Positions 11,749 to 23,030 of a stretch of 64,000 bases of DNA are shown here, in pieces (position 1 is the stretch's first letter; every line of letters begins with the position of its first letter). The notes beneath the pieces were generated by a model, which was not told the DNA's origin, made no database searches, and saw only the letters and a program-made list of their open reading frames with translations. Origin of the DNA: Centrapalus pauciflorus (Eukaryota; Streptophyta; Magnoliopsida; Asterales; Asteraceae); NCBI GenBank assembly GCA_020465985.1, contig JAANYP010007127.1:398964-462963 (forward strand), given 5' to 3'. A program made the position numbers and the translations under genes.

Positions 11749-12606
11749 GACACAGAGAAACTGTATTACACAAGCAGGCTTGCATGCATGAAAAACACAC
11801 TTGCACGTTCACTCTTGGTTTCAACACTTAGCTTTTTTTTGGCTTAATCTTTCTGACCTTAGAAGCTTCCTTTTATACTCACTCAGAGGATCTAAGAGAA
11901 ACTTCTTCATTGGACTGAATGAAAAAGGAGAAGTCTTGTTTGAAAAGACAACATAACTTTTCTGCACTTTTCTGAAAAGCAGACTTGTCTTCACATGTGC
12001 AGAACTTTTGTCTTTTCACTTTGTCTACTGTTGTATTGCCTTTAACCAAATAAGGAATGTCAACTTTGCGTCTTTCTTCCTTGTAAAGGCCTATTTTGAT
12101 ATAAGAAAAAGGCCTGTCACCCTTTTTCAAATAACCTTTTGTCTTCATGTAACAGAACAGCTTGGGCAGGCTGAGCAGTTCTGATTTCCACTTTGTCTCC
12201 GACTTTGTAAACTGATCTTGTAGCCAAAAACAATACATGAGGACTTGGAAACACATTCCATAAAGTGTTTAGCCTGTTCACAAAGAACAGGTTCTGTTCA
12301 CAAAGAACAGAACACTTGTAAGATGCCCAAGCTGCTCACCAGTGTAGAGCAGCGTAGACAATTTATGTCCAGCCTGTTCAGCAGACAGAACAGCTTGGAC
12401 AAACTGTCTTAGTTGCAACACATGCAACAAATAGAACAGCTTTGGACTAATATTGCAAATCACTTTTTAGGTATTATTAAGGCATAAACAGGCCTTAACT
12501 TTTACCCATCAAGTGCATCAACAGGTTTGATTAATAATCTCCCCCTCAGATGCAGAACAGGTTTGACTGAGGCCTTTTTGTGCCTAACAAACACATAGTC
12601 CAACTA

Positions 12607-12797
12607 ACTATCAGGGCTTGCCCTGTGGCCACCAAGTTTCCATATGGGGCTTGCGGAGGGTTGTAACCCGGGTTCGATCCTCACTTGAGGCGGATTTTGG
12701 GGTTTTCCCTTCAGGAGATGATGGTGGGGATCGAACCGGGATCTGTCAGCACTTGGGCCTAGGAGATAATCACCACACCAGTTGTTCAAAAAAAAAA
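12607..12797 (+). mobile_element. tRNA-derived SINE with poly(A) tail and target-site duplication
   Basis: A body of about 190 bases ends in an A-run. It carries an A-box-like TGGCCACCAAG at 12626 and a B-box GGTTCGATCC at 12671-12680, the internal Pol III promoter of tRNA genes. The flanks are near-identical: AACACATAGTCCAACTA to 12606 and AACACATATTCCAACTA to 12814, a 17-base TSD with one mismatch. It lacks tRNA folding and an acceptor end, so it is not a tRNA gene. A second B-box-like sequence lies on the opposite strand near 12728-12738. It is inserted in the Sirevirus LTR. Confidence 0.85.
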
Positions 12798-12836
12798 AAC
12801 ACATATTCCAACTAGGACTTCTTTTCGGATCCTACA

Positions 12837-12940
12837 CACTTACGACATCATATCTCCCGCTATATACGTACCCTTCTGATGTACTTGTTCTATGATAAGG
12901 TTATGGCCATGTTTGTTATTGTGTCTTATCAATTATTAAA
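12837..12940. other. Short host spacer
   Basis: Unique-looking sequence next to the Sirevirus LTR end; no feature seen. Confidence 0.4.
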
Positions 12941-13425
12941 AGGGATATTTGTACAAAAAAAAACCTTCAAGTTGAACCATTTCTACGATAAAACCCCCAA
13001 TCATTTTCCATTATACAAAAAACCCTCAACCGGTAAAATCTCATAGAATTAGGATATTATCGGTTGTAATTGACTGAAATTCGTTGGCCACCTTCGACAA
13101 GTCATCAGTAACTACTGAAATTTCATCGAAAAATAAATTTCAACAAAAAAACACAAATTTGAACAAAGAAATTAACAAGAAATGTGAATTTTGAATCATA
13201 AAACACAGACAAGTGAGCTTGTTGAAAAGACTGTTCGTCGAAAACAAAGATTTTGTCAGCAGATTGCAATCAATTCATTAGGTTGCAAGTCATTGTTTTC
13301 GAAAAAACCTCATTTTGATAAGTTTTAGTCAATTTGGAGTTTTTTGTGCATTGAAAAATAATTAGAGGTTTTAATCACAAAAATGATCCAACTTGAGATT
13401 TTTTTTTTTTTTGCAAAAATATCTC
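12941..13425. mobile_element. MITE-like element with long imperfect terminal inverted repeats
   Basis: The first 60 or so bases and the last 60 or so bases are imperfect reverse complements. Both ends have GATATTT, then an A-run, TCAAGTTG, a CATTT block and AAAACC. No coding capacity. A TTATC(A)A sequence occurs outside both ends but no exact TSD is fixed. Superfamily is unclear; long TIRs would fit a Mutator-like MITE. Confidence 0.6.
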
Positions 13426-13940
13426 TTATCAAAACTCTAATAACTAATTCGATCATATTCTAAAACCAGAATTTTGGACATTTAAATTGTAATTAAACTT
13501 TAAACATTTTTCCTTATAAAAACAAATGACACCTAATTCTGTAGATGTCACCTCATGACACTTCCTACCAAATGCTCTCTTGACACAACGGATACAAATT
13601 ACACACAAAATTAATCATTGCATCACATATTTATGTAGGATTTTTTTATAGTTTTAAATGCATGTTATTTGGGTAGACTACTTTAATTTCTAGCCAATCA
13701 AGTTGAATAAATAATAATTTGATACCATATATACTTTAAACTGGGATAAATCATCAAGAAAAATAATATAAAATATTAATTTTGACAGTAATTATAATAT
13801 CAAATTTTTTAAGATAAGCAAAGTAACATAAAATTTAATTTAGAGACAAAAGGGCATCGACCAATTAAGAAGGTAGAATTCAATTTTATGTTCACTTTTC
13901 GGCAAAAAAATGATTTTGATTATCCTTTTGGCCTAAAAAT
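13426..13940. other. Non-coding AT-rich spacer
   Basis: No ORF, repeat or regulatory site that I can support. Confidence 0.4.
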
Positions 13941-13943
13941 TAA

Positions 13944-14273
13944 GGGTGTGTTTAGTTGATGGAAAATTGATATTTGTTTTCACTTTCACTTTTCCAGAAT
14001 TTGTTTTCATTATTACATTTCTAGAAAATTAGGAAAAAATTTTGAAAACGTGTTCACCACGTCCCTTGTTTTCGCTTTTGAAAATTAGAAAAATGGTTGA
14101 AAACTCCTATCATCCATTTTCCAATTTCTATTATAAATTTAGAAAATGAAAACATTTAGAAAATGACAAAAAAAATTAGAATAATGTCATACTAAACATG
14201 TTTTCAATTAAGCCATGTTTTCGTTGAAAACAAAAATAGAAAAACGGCTTGTTTTCGTCAACTAAACGCAGCC
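13944..14273. mobile_element. PIF/Harbinger (Tourist-type) MITE, 330 bp
   Basis: The ends are GGGTGTGTTTAGTTGATGG and the reverse complement of CGTCAACTAAACGCAGCC, a terminal inverted repeat of about 18 bases with a few mismatches. The 3-base TSD is TAA (13941-13943 and 14274-14276), as expected for PIF/Harbinger. The interior is rich in TTTTC/GAAAA and has no ORF. Confidence 0.85.
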
Positions 14274-14276
14274 TAA

Positions 14277-15203
14277 GTTTAATGTCATTTCCTTAACAAG
14301 ATAGAATTAAAATATTTCTTAACCTAAAAAATTATATACTTGTTTATAGTACCTTGCTTAACCATTTTCACTTTAAACTATATCAAACTACTAGCATTTG
14401 ACATTGTTTTTCTACCTTCTTAAAAAGGTTGATGCCTAAAAGTCTTTTTTTTTTTTTTAATGATTCCATATATTTCACCTTTTATTTTGTATTATATCAT
14501 CACCACTTGAAATATATACCTTAATTTGGTATTTCGATTCCACACATGTTTACTTATAAACCATCATGTTTTACTTTCTCTCAGATAAATGTATTAACCA
14601 CTTACAAATGTTATATTGCTCGTCTGTATCTCTTGTAGCAAGATGTTCATATTGCATTTAATCTATGGTATCTAAACCCTCCGTCCATGTATACAACATC
14701 AATTCAACAAGACCACACACAATTTCTCGTGATTTAACATTCTTCGACTCGTTATGATTCCATTCTCAATAAATAAATAGATACATGATGTCTTTAAAAA
14801 AACAATGTATTATGAAATAAGATGTGTAAAAGTTAACAAAAACTAATATTTACATTTGGACTTCTTAAGTTTTGGTGTAAAAGACACACTCATATGTATG
14901 TGTTAGAAACTAATTCATTTGTTGTGAATCATATACATCAATGATAAAATGTGCATTAGTTTTACAATAAAATGCACTTACATTAAAATTAGAAAATACA
15001 TATAAAGTATGTATGTATATGTAAAAAAATTGTTTGGATTAGTGTTTCTGTAGTAAAGATCCTAGTAATATTATAGGCACTCACAATGATTACAATATGA
15101 TTAAATGACTGAAATATGCAAGAACAAAAAAATAAAGCACTCTATCAATGTCCGATAAATTTCAGCCGCCAATATAATATTCAATATTTCAAGTTGTACA
15201 CAA
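14277..15203. other. Non-coding AT-rich intergenic DNA
   Basis: Contains a T-run near 14443-14457. No gene or recognised repeat. Confidence 0.4.
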
Positions 15204-15211
15204 AACCCTAG

Positions 15212-15607
15212 TAGGGGTGTAAACGAGCCAAGCAGAGCCCGAGCCCGTTTAAGCTCGTGCTCGGCTCATTTAAAAGTACTTGGCTCGAGCTCGAGCTTTC
15301 GAGCTTCGTATGTAAAGCTTAAGTTTGGCTCGTGAATAATTTTCCAAGCTTGAGCTCGGCTCGGGCTCGACTCGTTTATTTTATATTTTAATTTTTTAGT
15401 TATTTTTAAATAATCTTTTAATATAATATATATAACTCGTTTAAGCTCGTTTAGGCTCGCAAGCTCGATATGTGAAGCTCGGGCTCGAGCTCGTTTATTA
15501 AACGAGCTCGAATTTAGGCTCGAGCTCGGCTCGGGCTCGTTTAATTCGAGCTTTTAACGAGTCGAGCTCGAGTAGCTCACGAGTAGCTCGGCTCATTTAC
15601 ACCCCTA
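15212..15607. mobile_element. hAT-type MITE, 396 bp
   Basis: The termini are TAGGGGTGTAAACGAGCC and its imperfect complement GGCTCATTTACACCCCTA. An exact 8-base TSD AACCCTAG flanks it (15204-15211 and 15608-15615), the hAT signature. The interior consists of GCTCGAGCTCGG-type repeats on both strands and can fold back. No ORF. Confidence 0.9.
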
Positions 15608-15615
15608 AACCCTAG

Positions 15616-16074
15616 GTATGAGTTTCTTTTTATACATAGGTATATCTTTGAGGGGTTTACATATAACATCCCTCAACTTTCTAATAAAAAGGAAATTACA
15701 TAGAAAGGAAATAATTACATCTTATTACAAAATAAACCTACAAGATTGAAATACTAACAAAGGTTTTCAATTGAATCTAACTATTAAACAGTATATGTAT
15801 GTGTGTACATGTGTCAGTTTTGCAAACCATTCAACGGCATAGCAAATACATCTAATTAATATAATAAAACAATAATTAAGAATTGATCCTTACGATCGGC
15901 CATATTCGATTCAATATAGAAGCCAACGCAAATCATTGACTCCATCAACTCATCGACTCATAAGTCATTACATATGACATCATTTAGGTCATAAAAAGTA
16001 CTTGATAGAAAAAAGTGTCGATAAATCTCAAACTCTTTAGATTTTGACGAGTTCACAAAAATTATAGCTTTGTG
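15616..16074. other. Non-coding spacer
   Basis: No supported feature. Confidence 0.4.
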
Positions 16075-16301
16075 TACCCGTTAAAGTATTTTTTATATGT
16101 AATAAACCGAAATATATACTCATAATGTAATAATCTATAATTATGATAAATTGAATAAGAGAACGTACATATATTATCAACTTTTGATACCCGTTAAAGT
16201 ATTTTTCATATGTAATAAACCGAAATATATACTCATAATGTATAATCTATAATTATGATAAATTGAATAAGAGAACGTACATATATTATCAACTTTTGAT
16301 A
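16075..16301. repeat. Tandem duplication, two copies of a 114-bp unit
   Basis: The unit beginning TACCCGTTAAAGTA at 16075 recurs at 16189 and runs to about 16301 with only a few differences. It is a local tandem duplication with no coding content. Confidence 0.85.
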
Positions 16302-16348
16302 CAATGACGTTGTGCAAGGTCGGTGGAATGGACCATGAGTAAATTAAA

Positions 16349-16852
16349 GGGTTAATTGCGTCAAACGGTAACATACTGTCACATGTTTTTTTAATTTGGG
16401 TAACATACTAATTTTTTTTCTAATTAAGGTAACGTACTAGTTTTTTTCTAATTAATGTAACATACTTTCCAAATCAAGTCAATCAATGTAAATATATCTG
16501 ATTAAAAGATAATATTTACTGATGTGACAGTTTATTTGTTCAGTCAACATTTCTTTATTGAAATAAAGTTTAATTGTCATATAATGTGCAGTATTTTGTG
16601 TAATTTAAAAGTACTTTTTGGTAATACATTTCTATTTTGAGCTAACTTAAAATAGTTAAGCAATATTAAAATTAAAAAAACTGATGCTTAGATACAGAAA
16701 TTGTCATGTAAGTTATTTTTACCTTTCAATCCGATACGGTTACCTTGATTGACTTGATTTGGAAAATATGTTACCTCAAATAAATTTTTTTTAATATGTT
16801 ACCCAAATTGAAAAGACAATAACAATATATTATCTGTTGACGTAATTAACCC
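16349..16852. mobile_element. Mutator-like MITE, 504 bp
   Basis: Begins GGGTTAATTGCGTCAA and ends TTGACGTAATTAACCC. Imperfect inverted similarity extends inward through a GGTAACATA block. An exact 9-base TSD TAAATTAAA lies at 16340-16348 and 16853-16861, the length typical of Mutator-like elements. No transposase frame. Confidence 0.85.
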
Positions 16853-16861
16853 TAAATTAAA

Positions 16862-17369
16862 TGTTCTTGATATTTAATAGGATAACCTAAACAAAAGTTT
16901 GAAAAATTATCATTTGTTTTGATTCAGTTTAAGGATATGTTTTTTGATTTATGAACCTTCTTATATATTAAAAGTTTGTTACTAAAAATTGCAATTGAAG
17001 ATTTAAACTTTTATAACCTTTATTTTCACTTGAAAAAACACCCTACTTTTTCCATTCCCAACGGAAAAAGAAAAATGCACTTTTACATTCTTCCATAATC
17101 CACTTTTTTCATTTCTACGTTTCAAACCACAAATTTTTATTTTTATTTTTCCATTTTTCATTTGTTTCTTATTTTTAATTATATATTATTTCAAATCATA
17201 TAATATATATAAAATTATAAAATAACATTTTAATAAATAGAAAATCAAACTACTAAATAAAAATGATAAATCACATTAAAAATATATGGGGTGCGTAACC
17301 GTCGAACTATAATAACCAAACCAAAATGTTATAAACCGGTCCGATTTAATCTGGCGATTATAGCCTAAG
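16862..17369. other. Non-coding AT-rich spacer
   Basis: No feature I can support. Confidence 0.35.
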
Positions 17370-17816
17370 GTAGTGTTGTTACATTTTAATGAGATGAAAT
17401 TGAATGAATTATTAAGACAGTATTCGTTACGTCCTAATGAGAAATGAAATTGAATGAATTATTACAGCAGAATGAAAAAAAGTTGTTTGTTTATCACATA
17501 GTAATAGAATGAATCATTACATAAGAAATGTGATTACTTCACCTCTCTTGATTTTCATTCATTGAAGATGTGTTGCTTTTTTCATTCTTAAGGAATGGAA
17601 TGAAATTTTAATAGTTTAATTATTTTTATTCAATTTCATTTCATTTCTTATAATATTTCTACCTAACAAACTGCATATAATAATATTTTATTTCATTCCA
17701 ATGATGTAAACAAACTCGACAAGAAACCGTAATGATTCATTTCATTACATTGTTCATTCCATTATCATGTCTATTCTATTTATTTATCTGTCTATTACGT
17801 CCAACCAAACATACTC
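17370..17816. mobile_element. Degenerate MITE rich in ATTCCATT-type motifs
   Basis: Outer sequences resemble the GTTTGGTTGGACGTAATAGA ends of plant MITEs (right end, minus strand, near 17790-17816), with a weaker match at 17375. The interior repeats GAAATTGAATGAATTATT and CATTTCATT motifs in both orientations. A 45-50-base direct duplication covers about 17375-17468. Ends and TSD are uncertain. Confidence 0.45.
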
Positions 17817-18030
17817 TGATGGTTGGAGACATGAAATCCATAGTAGAGGTTCAGAATTTAAATCCTCACAAGTCTCTTAACTTGAGTTACCCGATTTACC
17901 TGCTCTACATCAACCAGGTCAGTGGGAACCCCCGGAAGGCAAGCTACTGTTTTCTCAACTGGTTCGGTTTTATTATTTTTCGATTCCGATCTATTTCAGA
18001 TATGGTCTTGTACTATTCTTTATAAAAGAA
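17817..18030 (+). other. Possible decayed SINE
   Basis: A B-box-like GGTTCAGAATTTAAATCC at 17849 lies about 30 bases after a weak A-box-like stretch, and an A-rich tail follows at 18024-18037. No clear TSD. This is a weak call. Confidence 0.25.
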
Positions 18031-18241
18031 AAAAAATGAGATCATTAACAAAAAGAATCAATATGATCAAGTTAATAAATTGAATTAATTATACAAACAA
18101 ATTTACTCCAAAGAATATAAAAATAAATTTAAAAAACCGTATTTTTGTATTTTTTTTGGCTATATGCATGCATCTATTTTATATGATTATCATTATATAT
18201 TCATAAAAACAAAATCAATAGCGACGGCAGCATGTTGTTGG

Positions 18242-20961
18242 TCACTGGTGAGTATACTGCAAAACATGACCAATCATTCGCATCTCGAATCTCTTCACCG
18301 CTCCGGCCGCCTCCCTCATGGTGGTGTCCACCACGTACGGCGTTTTGTCGACGTACATTTCCGTCACGTTCACGAGTTGCCGACACGGCTCTCGTCTCTC
18401 TGATATTGTCCCGTGGTAATGGTAGTACATGATCTTCCCTTCCGTCTTGTGTGTCGTTTTCCCGACTATGTTTTGCGACATATGTACCCCGGTTGCAAAT
18501 ACGTTCCGGGGTTGAATCACGTATTTCCGGTCTCTCCGTATTCCTCTTTTCGTATCCCGGTATACTAGCTTCTCCATACCCCATTTTCTGTACGTAAAAC
18601 AAATAACAATCGTTATGTGTAAACCGAAAACAAAAGAAACGACGTAATCATTAAAACGCGAAATAAGGTTCACAACAGAACAAAATGCCACCAACCGTGG
18701 TCGCATTCGGGCCCGAAAGAGAACAATCTTTAACGAACACCATGTGAATCGAAACACGCGTAAATCCAAAAACGAAAACTAACCCATCATCAATTGATTG
18801 ATGCAATACGACACATTCAATCGAATGTTTACGTTACCCGACTCTTAATTCAACGATCTTTAACGAAAATAACATACTTTCGATCGTCTTCTTTCGTTGT
18901 TTATCGATTCTCGGATTCAAATCGATTCAAAAAACCCAAAATTCATCCGACATTTTGATTAATTAAAGCTTAATTACTTATTATTCGCATACTAAATTCT
19001 AGTGATGCAAACTAAATAAAAAACTGTCAATTTCAGATCTATACTCACAAGTTTTTCAATCTAAATTTATGCAAAAAGGCAATCAATTATTAGATTAATA
19101 ACCCATATGAGCTGTCAAACAATGGTCAAGCATAAATCTATGTTCCATTCGGTGATGAATCGAACCAGATTCCAAAATTAAACAACTAATAAATCAATAT
19201 TAAAAGTTAACAACCTATTTGTTAAAATTATAAATAAATTATCATAAAAGATAAAAATTAATCATAGAAAATAAAATAATAAATTACTAATTACTCCAAT
19301 TAATAAATTTTGAAATCGGTGACCCTGAAAAGGTAAAAATAGATTATTATAATCAGTAAACAAGTATGAATTTTTAACAAACTAAGGTTGTTGTTATTCT
19401 TATAACTAAGTAATTAATCCAAAGTTCATTGCTAAAATTTGCAGAAAACTATTAAGGAATTAAAAAAACTTGAATTCGATAATCCTAAAAATTCATGGGA
19501 CGTTTGATTCGTGGTTTTTTTTTTTAGATTCATTAGGATTTTCAATTAATATAATATAAATTCTTTATCAAATCCCCATGAATGAAAAGTTGCAAATATG
19601 TAAATATTTTGACAGCAAATCCCACGAAAAATAAACTGCGAATCAACGCCCAAAGATTATTGTCATAATCGGTAAACTTGTAATTGCTAATGTTAACAAA
19701 CTATGCTTCTATTTCCCATGATTAACTCAAAGTTAATTGTTAAAATTCGCAAAAAAAAAAGGAAGGATACCGATGCGTACCTGTAAACTTTTCCGGCATT
19801 ATCATCGAGGTAGCAAAGCTTGTTAGACATGGTTCTCTGTTCAATGGTGAACTGTGTGTACTCCGACAATGAATCGGTAACGGTTTTAATGGTGGAATTC
19901 GCCGGAACAAAAATGAATTCATCGACGTCGAAGAAAAACATCCATTTCGTCATGAATCGATATCTATGTAAACAATCATTCACAATTAAGAACTGATTAT
20001 GATAATATCCATCAAATCTCTCTTCCTCTTTTACATCCTGTAAACTCACGTAACCTTTCTCAATCCACGGCCGTAAAACCTCCATTACTTCCGGATGAAC
20101 ACCGCCGGCGTCGTAAATTATGAAATGAGACTTCTCGCCGAAGAAATTCGCATGGTAAGCTATCCATTCACGAATTCTCTGTGGACTTAAACCGCCGTAA
20201 AGCGGTGAGCCACAGTATAAGTAATCGTACTTCGCCGGTGACGTGAATTGGAATAGATCTAAGCTTCCAGGAGCTTCTGTTAATGCTTCGATAATGTCTG
20301 TTAGGTTGAAATTTGAGTCGCCACCGCCGGAAGTTGAGGCGTGGAGGAGTAATTTTCCACCGGAGCCGTCGTGACCTACAGGAAACGGAAACGTACAGTT
20401 GACGACGACGACGGTGTATACACGGCCGTAGCCCCAATCCGGTAGGATTTTGTAACCGGAAACGGTGATATTTTCGTGATTTCGATTTTCCGTTTCGTTG
20501 TGTGGAATCCATTGACACATATAACTAGGTTTTGAAAACAGATGTAAAGGTTTAGAAGAAAGTCCGACGACGGCGAACGTGTCGCCACCGCCTCTATACG
20601 CCGACATTAGTATAAAATTATACGCGGCGGTACCATATCCATTAAAATTCCTCTTAATTACACCATTATCACCGACCACATCTTCCAGTTTCTTATTTTG
20701 TTGAACTGCTGGTGGTGTTGTGGTGGTGATAAGTTGTTCGACGGCTGACGATGACGGTGGTGGGAAGTCGGCGCAGCGTCGGAGATCTTGAAGAGAAGAA
20801 GGGAAGAATTGAAAGAGAGTGATCAGTGAACAGAGAAACAAAACTGTAGATAGTAATAATTTAAGCTCAGCAGGACAATTCCAAACAACTCCAATGAACA
20901 TCTTCTTGTTATTACTATCTTTATGATTTGAGAACTGAATCTGATCGTTTAATTTCGCCAT
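18242..20961 (-). CDS. GALS: Galactan beta-1,4-galactosyltransferase, GT92 family (GALS-type), two exons
   Basis: Exons are complement(19781-20961) and complement(18242-18587), giving 508 residues plus a TGA stop. Plant GALS enzymes extend beta-1,4-galactan side chains of pectic rhamnogalacturonan I from UDP-galactose in the Golgi. The protein has a short cytosolic tail, one transmembrane segment (about residues 34-53, type II topology) and a proline/serine-rich stem. The GT92 domain includes SYMCQW, GGVHPEV and the acidic metal-binding motif FFDVDEFIF (DVDEF at 345-349). The second exon supplies the conserved KWGMEKLVY, FATGVHMSQN and MYYHYH segments. The exon join falls after K-V-Y inside an Arg codon (phase 2), with GT at the donor and AG at the acceptor. 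The length is close to the roughly 500 residues of Arabidopsis GALS1. The start is the first ATG before the membrane anchor. Which paralog this is cannot be told. Confidence 0.92.
18588..19780 (-). other. GALS intron (1193 bp)
   Basis: The donor reads ACAG|GTACGC at 19781/19780 and the acceptor TACAG|AAAATGG at 18588/18587 on the minus strand. AT-rich with no ORF. The predicted join keeps the GT92 frame. Confidence 0.88.
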
Positions 20962-21200
20962 TTTTGCAGAAATTGAAGATGAAGAAACGAAGAACAGAGA
21001 AGAGTGTTAAGCAAGCACCATCATACATCCATACACACACTAGAAAAGCAAAAAAAGTGTGTTTGTGTGAACTGTGAAGGGTATGGTAGGCTAGAAAGAA
21101 ATAAAAGGAAGAAAGAATAGTATTAATCTGTTCGAGAAATTGCTCAAAATAACAATCAAGTTTATTCTTATTATAATAATCTTGTAGACTTTCTATCAAA
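20962..21200 (-). promoter_or_regulatory. Upstream region / 5' UTR of GALS
   Basis: The region immediately upstream of the ATG contains pyrimidine-rich stretches on the coding strand, as is common in plant leaders. No convincing TATA box was found, so the transcription start is not placed. Confidence 0.4.
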
Positions 21201-21450
21201 AAATGGAATCATAGCCTTTGTTTATTTTCGATTTTAGTATTTAATCGGTAAACAATAAAAGTTAACTGATAAAAAAAAAGATACACATAGTGTTTATTGT
21301 TTGAAATAATAACCTACTTTTTATTTTATTTTTTCTTATTGTGACAATCGATTATATTTTTTACCATTTAAAAATTGTTTGAAATAATAAGCTACTTAAT
21401 GTTTTTATAATTAAATGTGAAAATAACATGTGACATCATATGTTCTTATT

Positions 21451-21506
<56 letters not shown>

Positions 21507-22666
21507 TTCATAAAAGTATAAAAAATACTTTTAGTTGCTAAAATAATTTTAACATATATTTAACTTTTTAATAATGTTGGAATGAATAAAATTTAAACAA
21601 ATGACAAATAAAATAGAACATGCTACATTGCTACAAATAAAATGAAAAAGAATTATAATACTGATATGTGATTTTGCTATTTATTTAAATATACTGTTGA
21701 AAACTAATATTTTACATATTTCTACTATCAAATAAACGAAAAACAGAAAATTAATAAAACATGAATGTGTGTGTGCTTATACATATATTAATAAAAACAT
21801 TGTAAATTAGTTTTTTAAATATTTTTTTATTTAGGATTGGTTATATTAACAAAATACAAATAAAAAGTACAAATTTTATAACATAAACAGCTAAGTATTT
21901 ATAACAATCAAAATCATTTGAATTATCTAATAAACTCATTGTCAAATTATATATTATTTGTTATATATATAACTTGATGGATGAATCTCATCCATCTTGA
22001 TGTAATGCATGAACAATTCAAAATCTAGTTATTATTAAACTGAAATGGAATTTGAAGAAAAAGAGTCGTTTATTTAAAATTTTAGTGACAGTATTTAGTG
22101 ATATCAACAATTTGTTTATATTATTATAATTGAAACAGTTTTAGAAATATCGAGTTATTAACACCCGTGCGTTGCTGCAGGGTAAAAATATTAATTAAAA
22201 AAATAAATTTAAAAGCAAATGAACAAAAATATTTTTCAAGCAATTCAAATAACGAAACACAACTGAATAAGGATCAAAGAGTGAAATTGAAAAGGTGATA
22301 TAGATTCAAGAAGCAAGACAAATGATACTGTTAGTTGGTTCTTATCATTGGTTTCTAGATTTTGCAATATTAAAATTAAAAACAATGACTTATTAAATTG
22401 GATCGAAACCAGATTTAATCAACTAAATATTCATACCCATAATTTGAACATTTGACATTGATTAGATTTGATCATCAGTTTACTTTGTTGGTTTTATGAT
22501 CAAATCAAATAAATTTATAACGGTAATGTCTCTAATACATTGATTAGGGTTGGTCAACGGTATAATAGTAGTGTTCAATGTTATACATTATCATATTTAA
22601 TACAAAAATCTAAAAATTAAATAGTTACATTTTAATTATAAAGCAATTTCATTAAAATTTTGTATC
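21201..22666. other. AT-rich intergenic DNA
   Basis: Non-coding. Contains a dinucleotide microsatellite at 21454-21503; otherwise no supported feature. Confidence 0.4.
21454..21503. repeat. (AT)n microsatellite, about 25 units
   Basis: Uninterrupted AT dinucleotide run. Confidence 0.98.
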
Positions 22667-22844
22667 GTGCATTTGAATTATAAAGTCTTTTTCATACAAT
22701 TAAATATAACATAATAGTTTCAAAAGACAACTCTGAAATAAGTATAATTAAAATCATAATTTTAATTGTGTAAGAAAATTTTGTAATAATAAATGTTAAA
22801 ATAGGACTAAACAAAATCTTATTAAAATAAAAGGGCTAAATAAA
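22667..22844. repeat. Partial copy of the 223-bp tandem repeat, left of the Pack-MULE
   Basis: Matches the right part of the repeat unit at 24550-24680 (GCATTTGAAT, then TTTTTTCATACAATTAAAT, ending AAAGGGCTAAATAAA). The Pack-MULE inserted at the GCTAAATAAA at its end. Confidence 0.8.
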
Positions 22845-23027
22845 GAGAAAATTACTGATTTGGTCCTTGTGGTTTGTCCATTGTTGCTGGTTTGGTCCTT
22901 AAGATCAAAAATTACTCCGTTGGTCCTTATGATTGTATTTTTGTTTCATGGAAGGTCCTTTTGAGAAACGGCCGTTAAGTATCAATGTTAGTGAAAGGGT
23001 ATTTTAGTCCTTTACCTACTCTCTCTT
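22845..23027 (+). repeat. Left terminal inverted repeat of the Pack-MULE
   Basis: 183 bases, the reverse complement of 24274-24456 with only a few differences. Confidence 0.93.
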
Positions 23028-23030
23028 CGG

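Larger units (their letters stand above)
2441..12836 (-). mobile_element. Sirevirus-type copia 5' LTR, split by a nested gypsy element and a SINE
   Basis: The two outer parts (2441-2728 and 11749-12836) form one LTR. On the minus strand it begins TGTAGGATCC at 12836 and ends GGGACCTACA at 2441, a good terminal inverted repeat. The PBS adjoins the left end. A run of seven G followed by TGAATA at about 2490 is typical of Sirevirus LTRs. Repeated CTGTTC/GAACAG palindromes crowd 12270-12440. The gypsy element 2729-11743 and a SINE (12607-12797) lie inside. Excluding these, the LTR is about 1.2 kb. Confidence 0.75.

Noticed and set aside
12626..12700. tRNA gene suggested by A- and B-box sequences
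   Set aside because: No cloverleaf or acceptor stem can be formed, and the A-tail with a 17-bp TSD shows a SINE.
18201..18602. Separate arginine-rich protein frames on the minus strand near 18201-18602 and 20168-20518
   Set aside because: They are out-of-phase shadows of the two GALS exons.
21454..21503. (AT)n and (TA)n runs as regulatory or replication sites
   Set aside because: They are plain microsatellites with nothing around them to support such a role.
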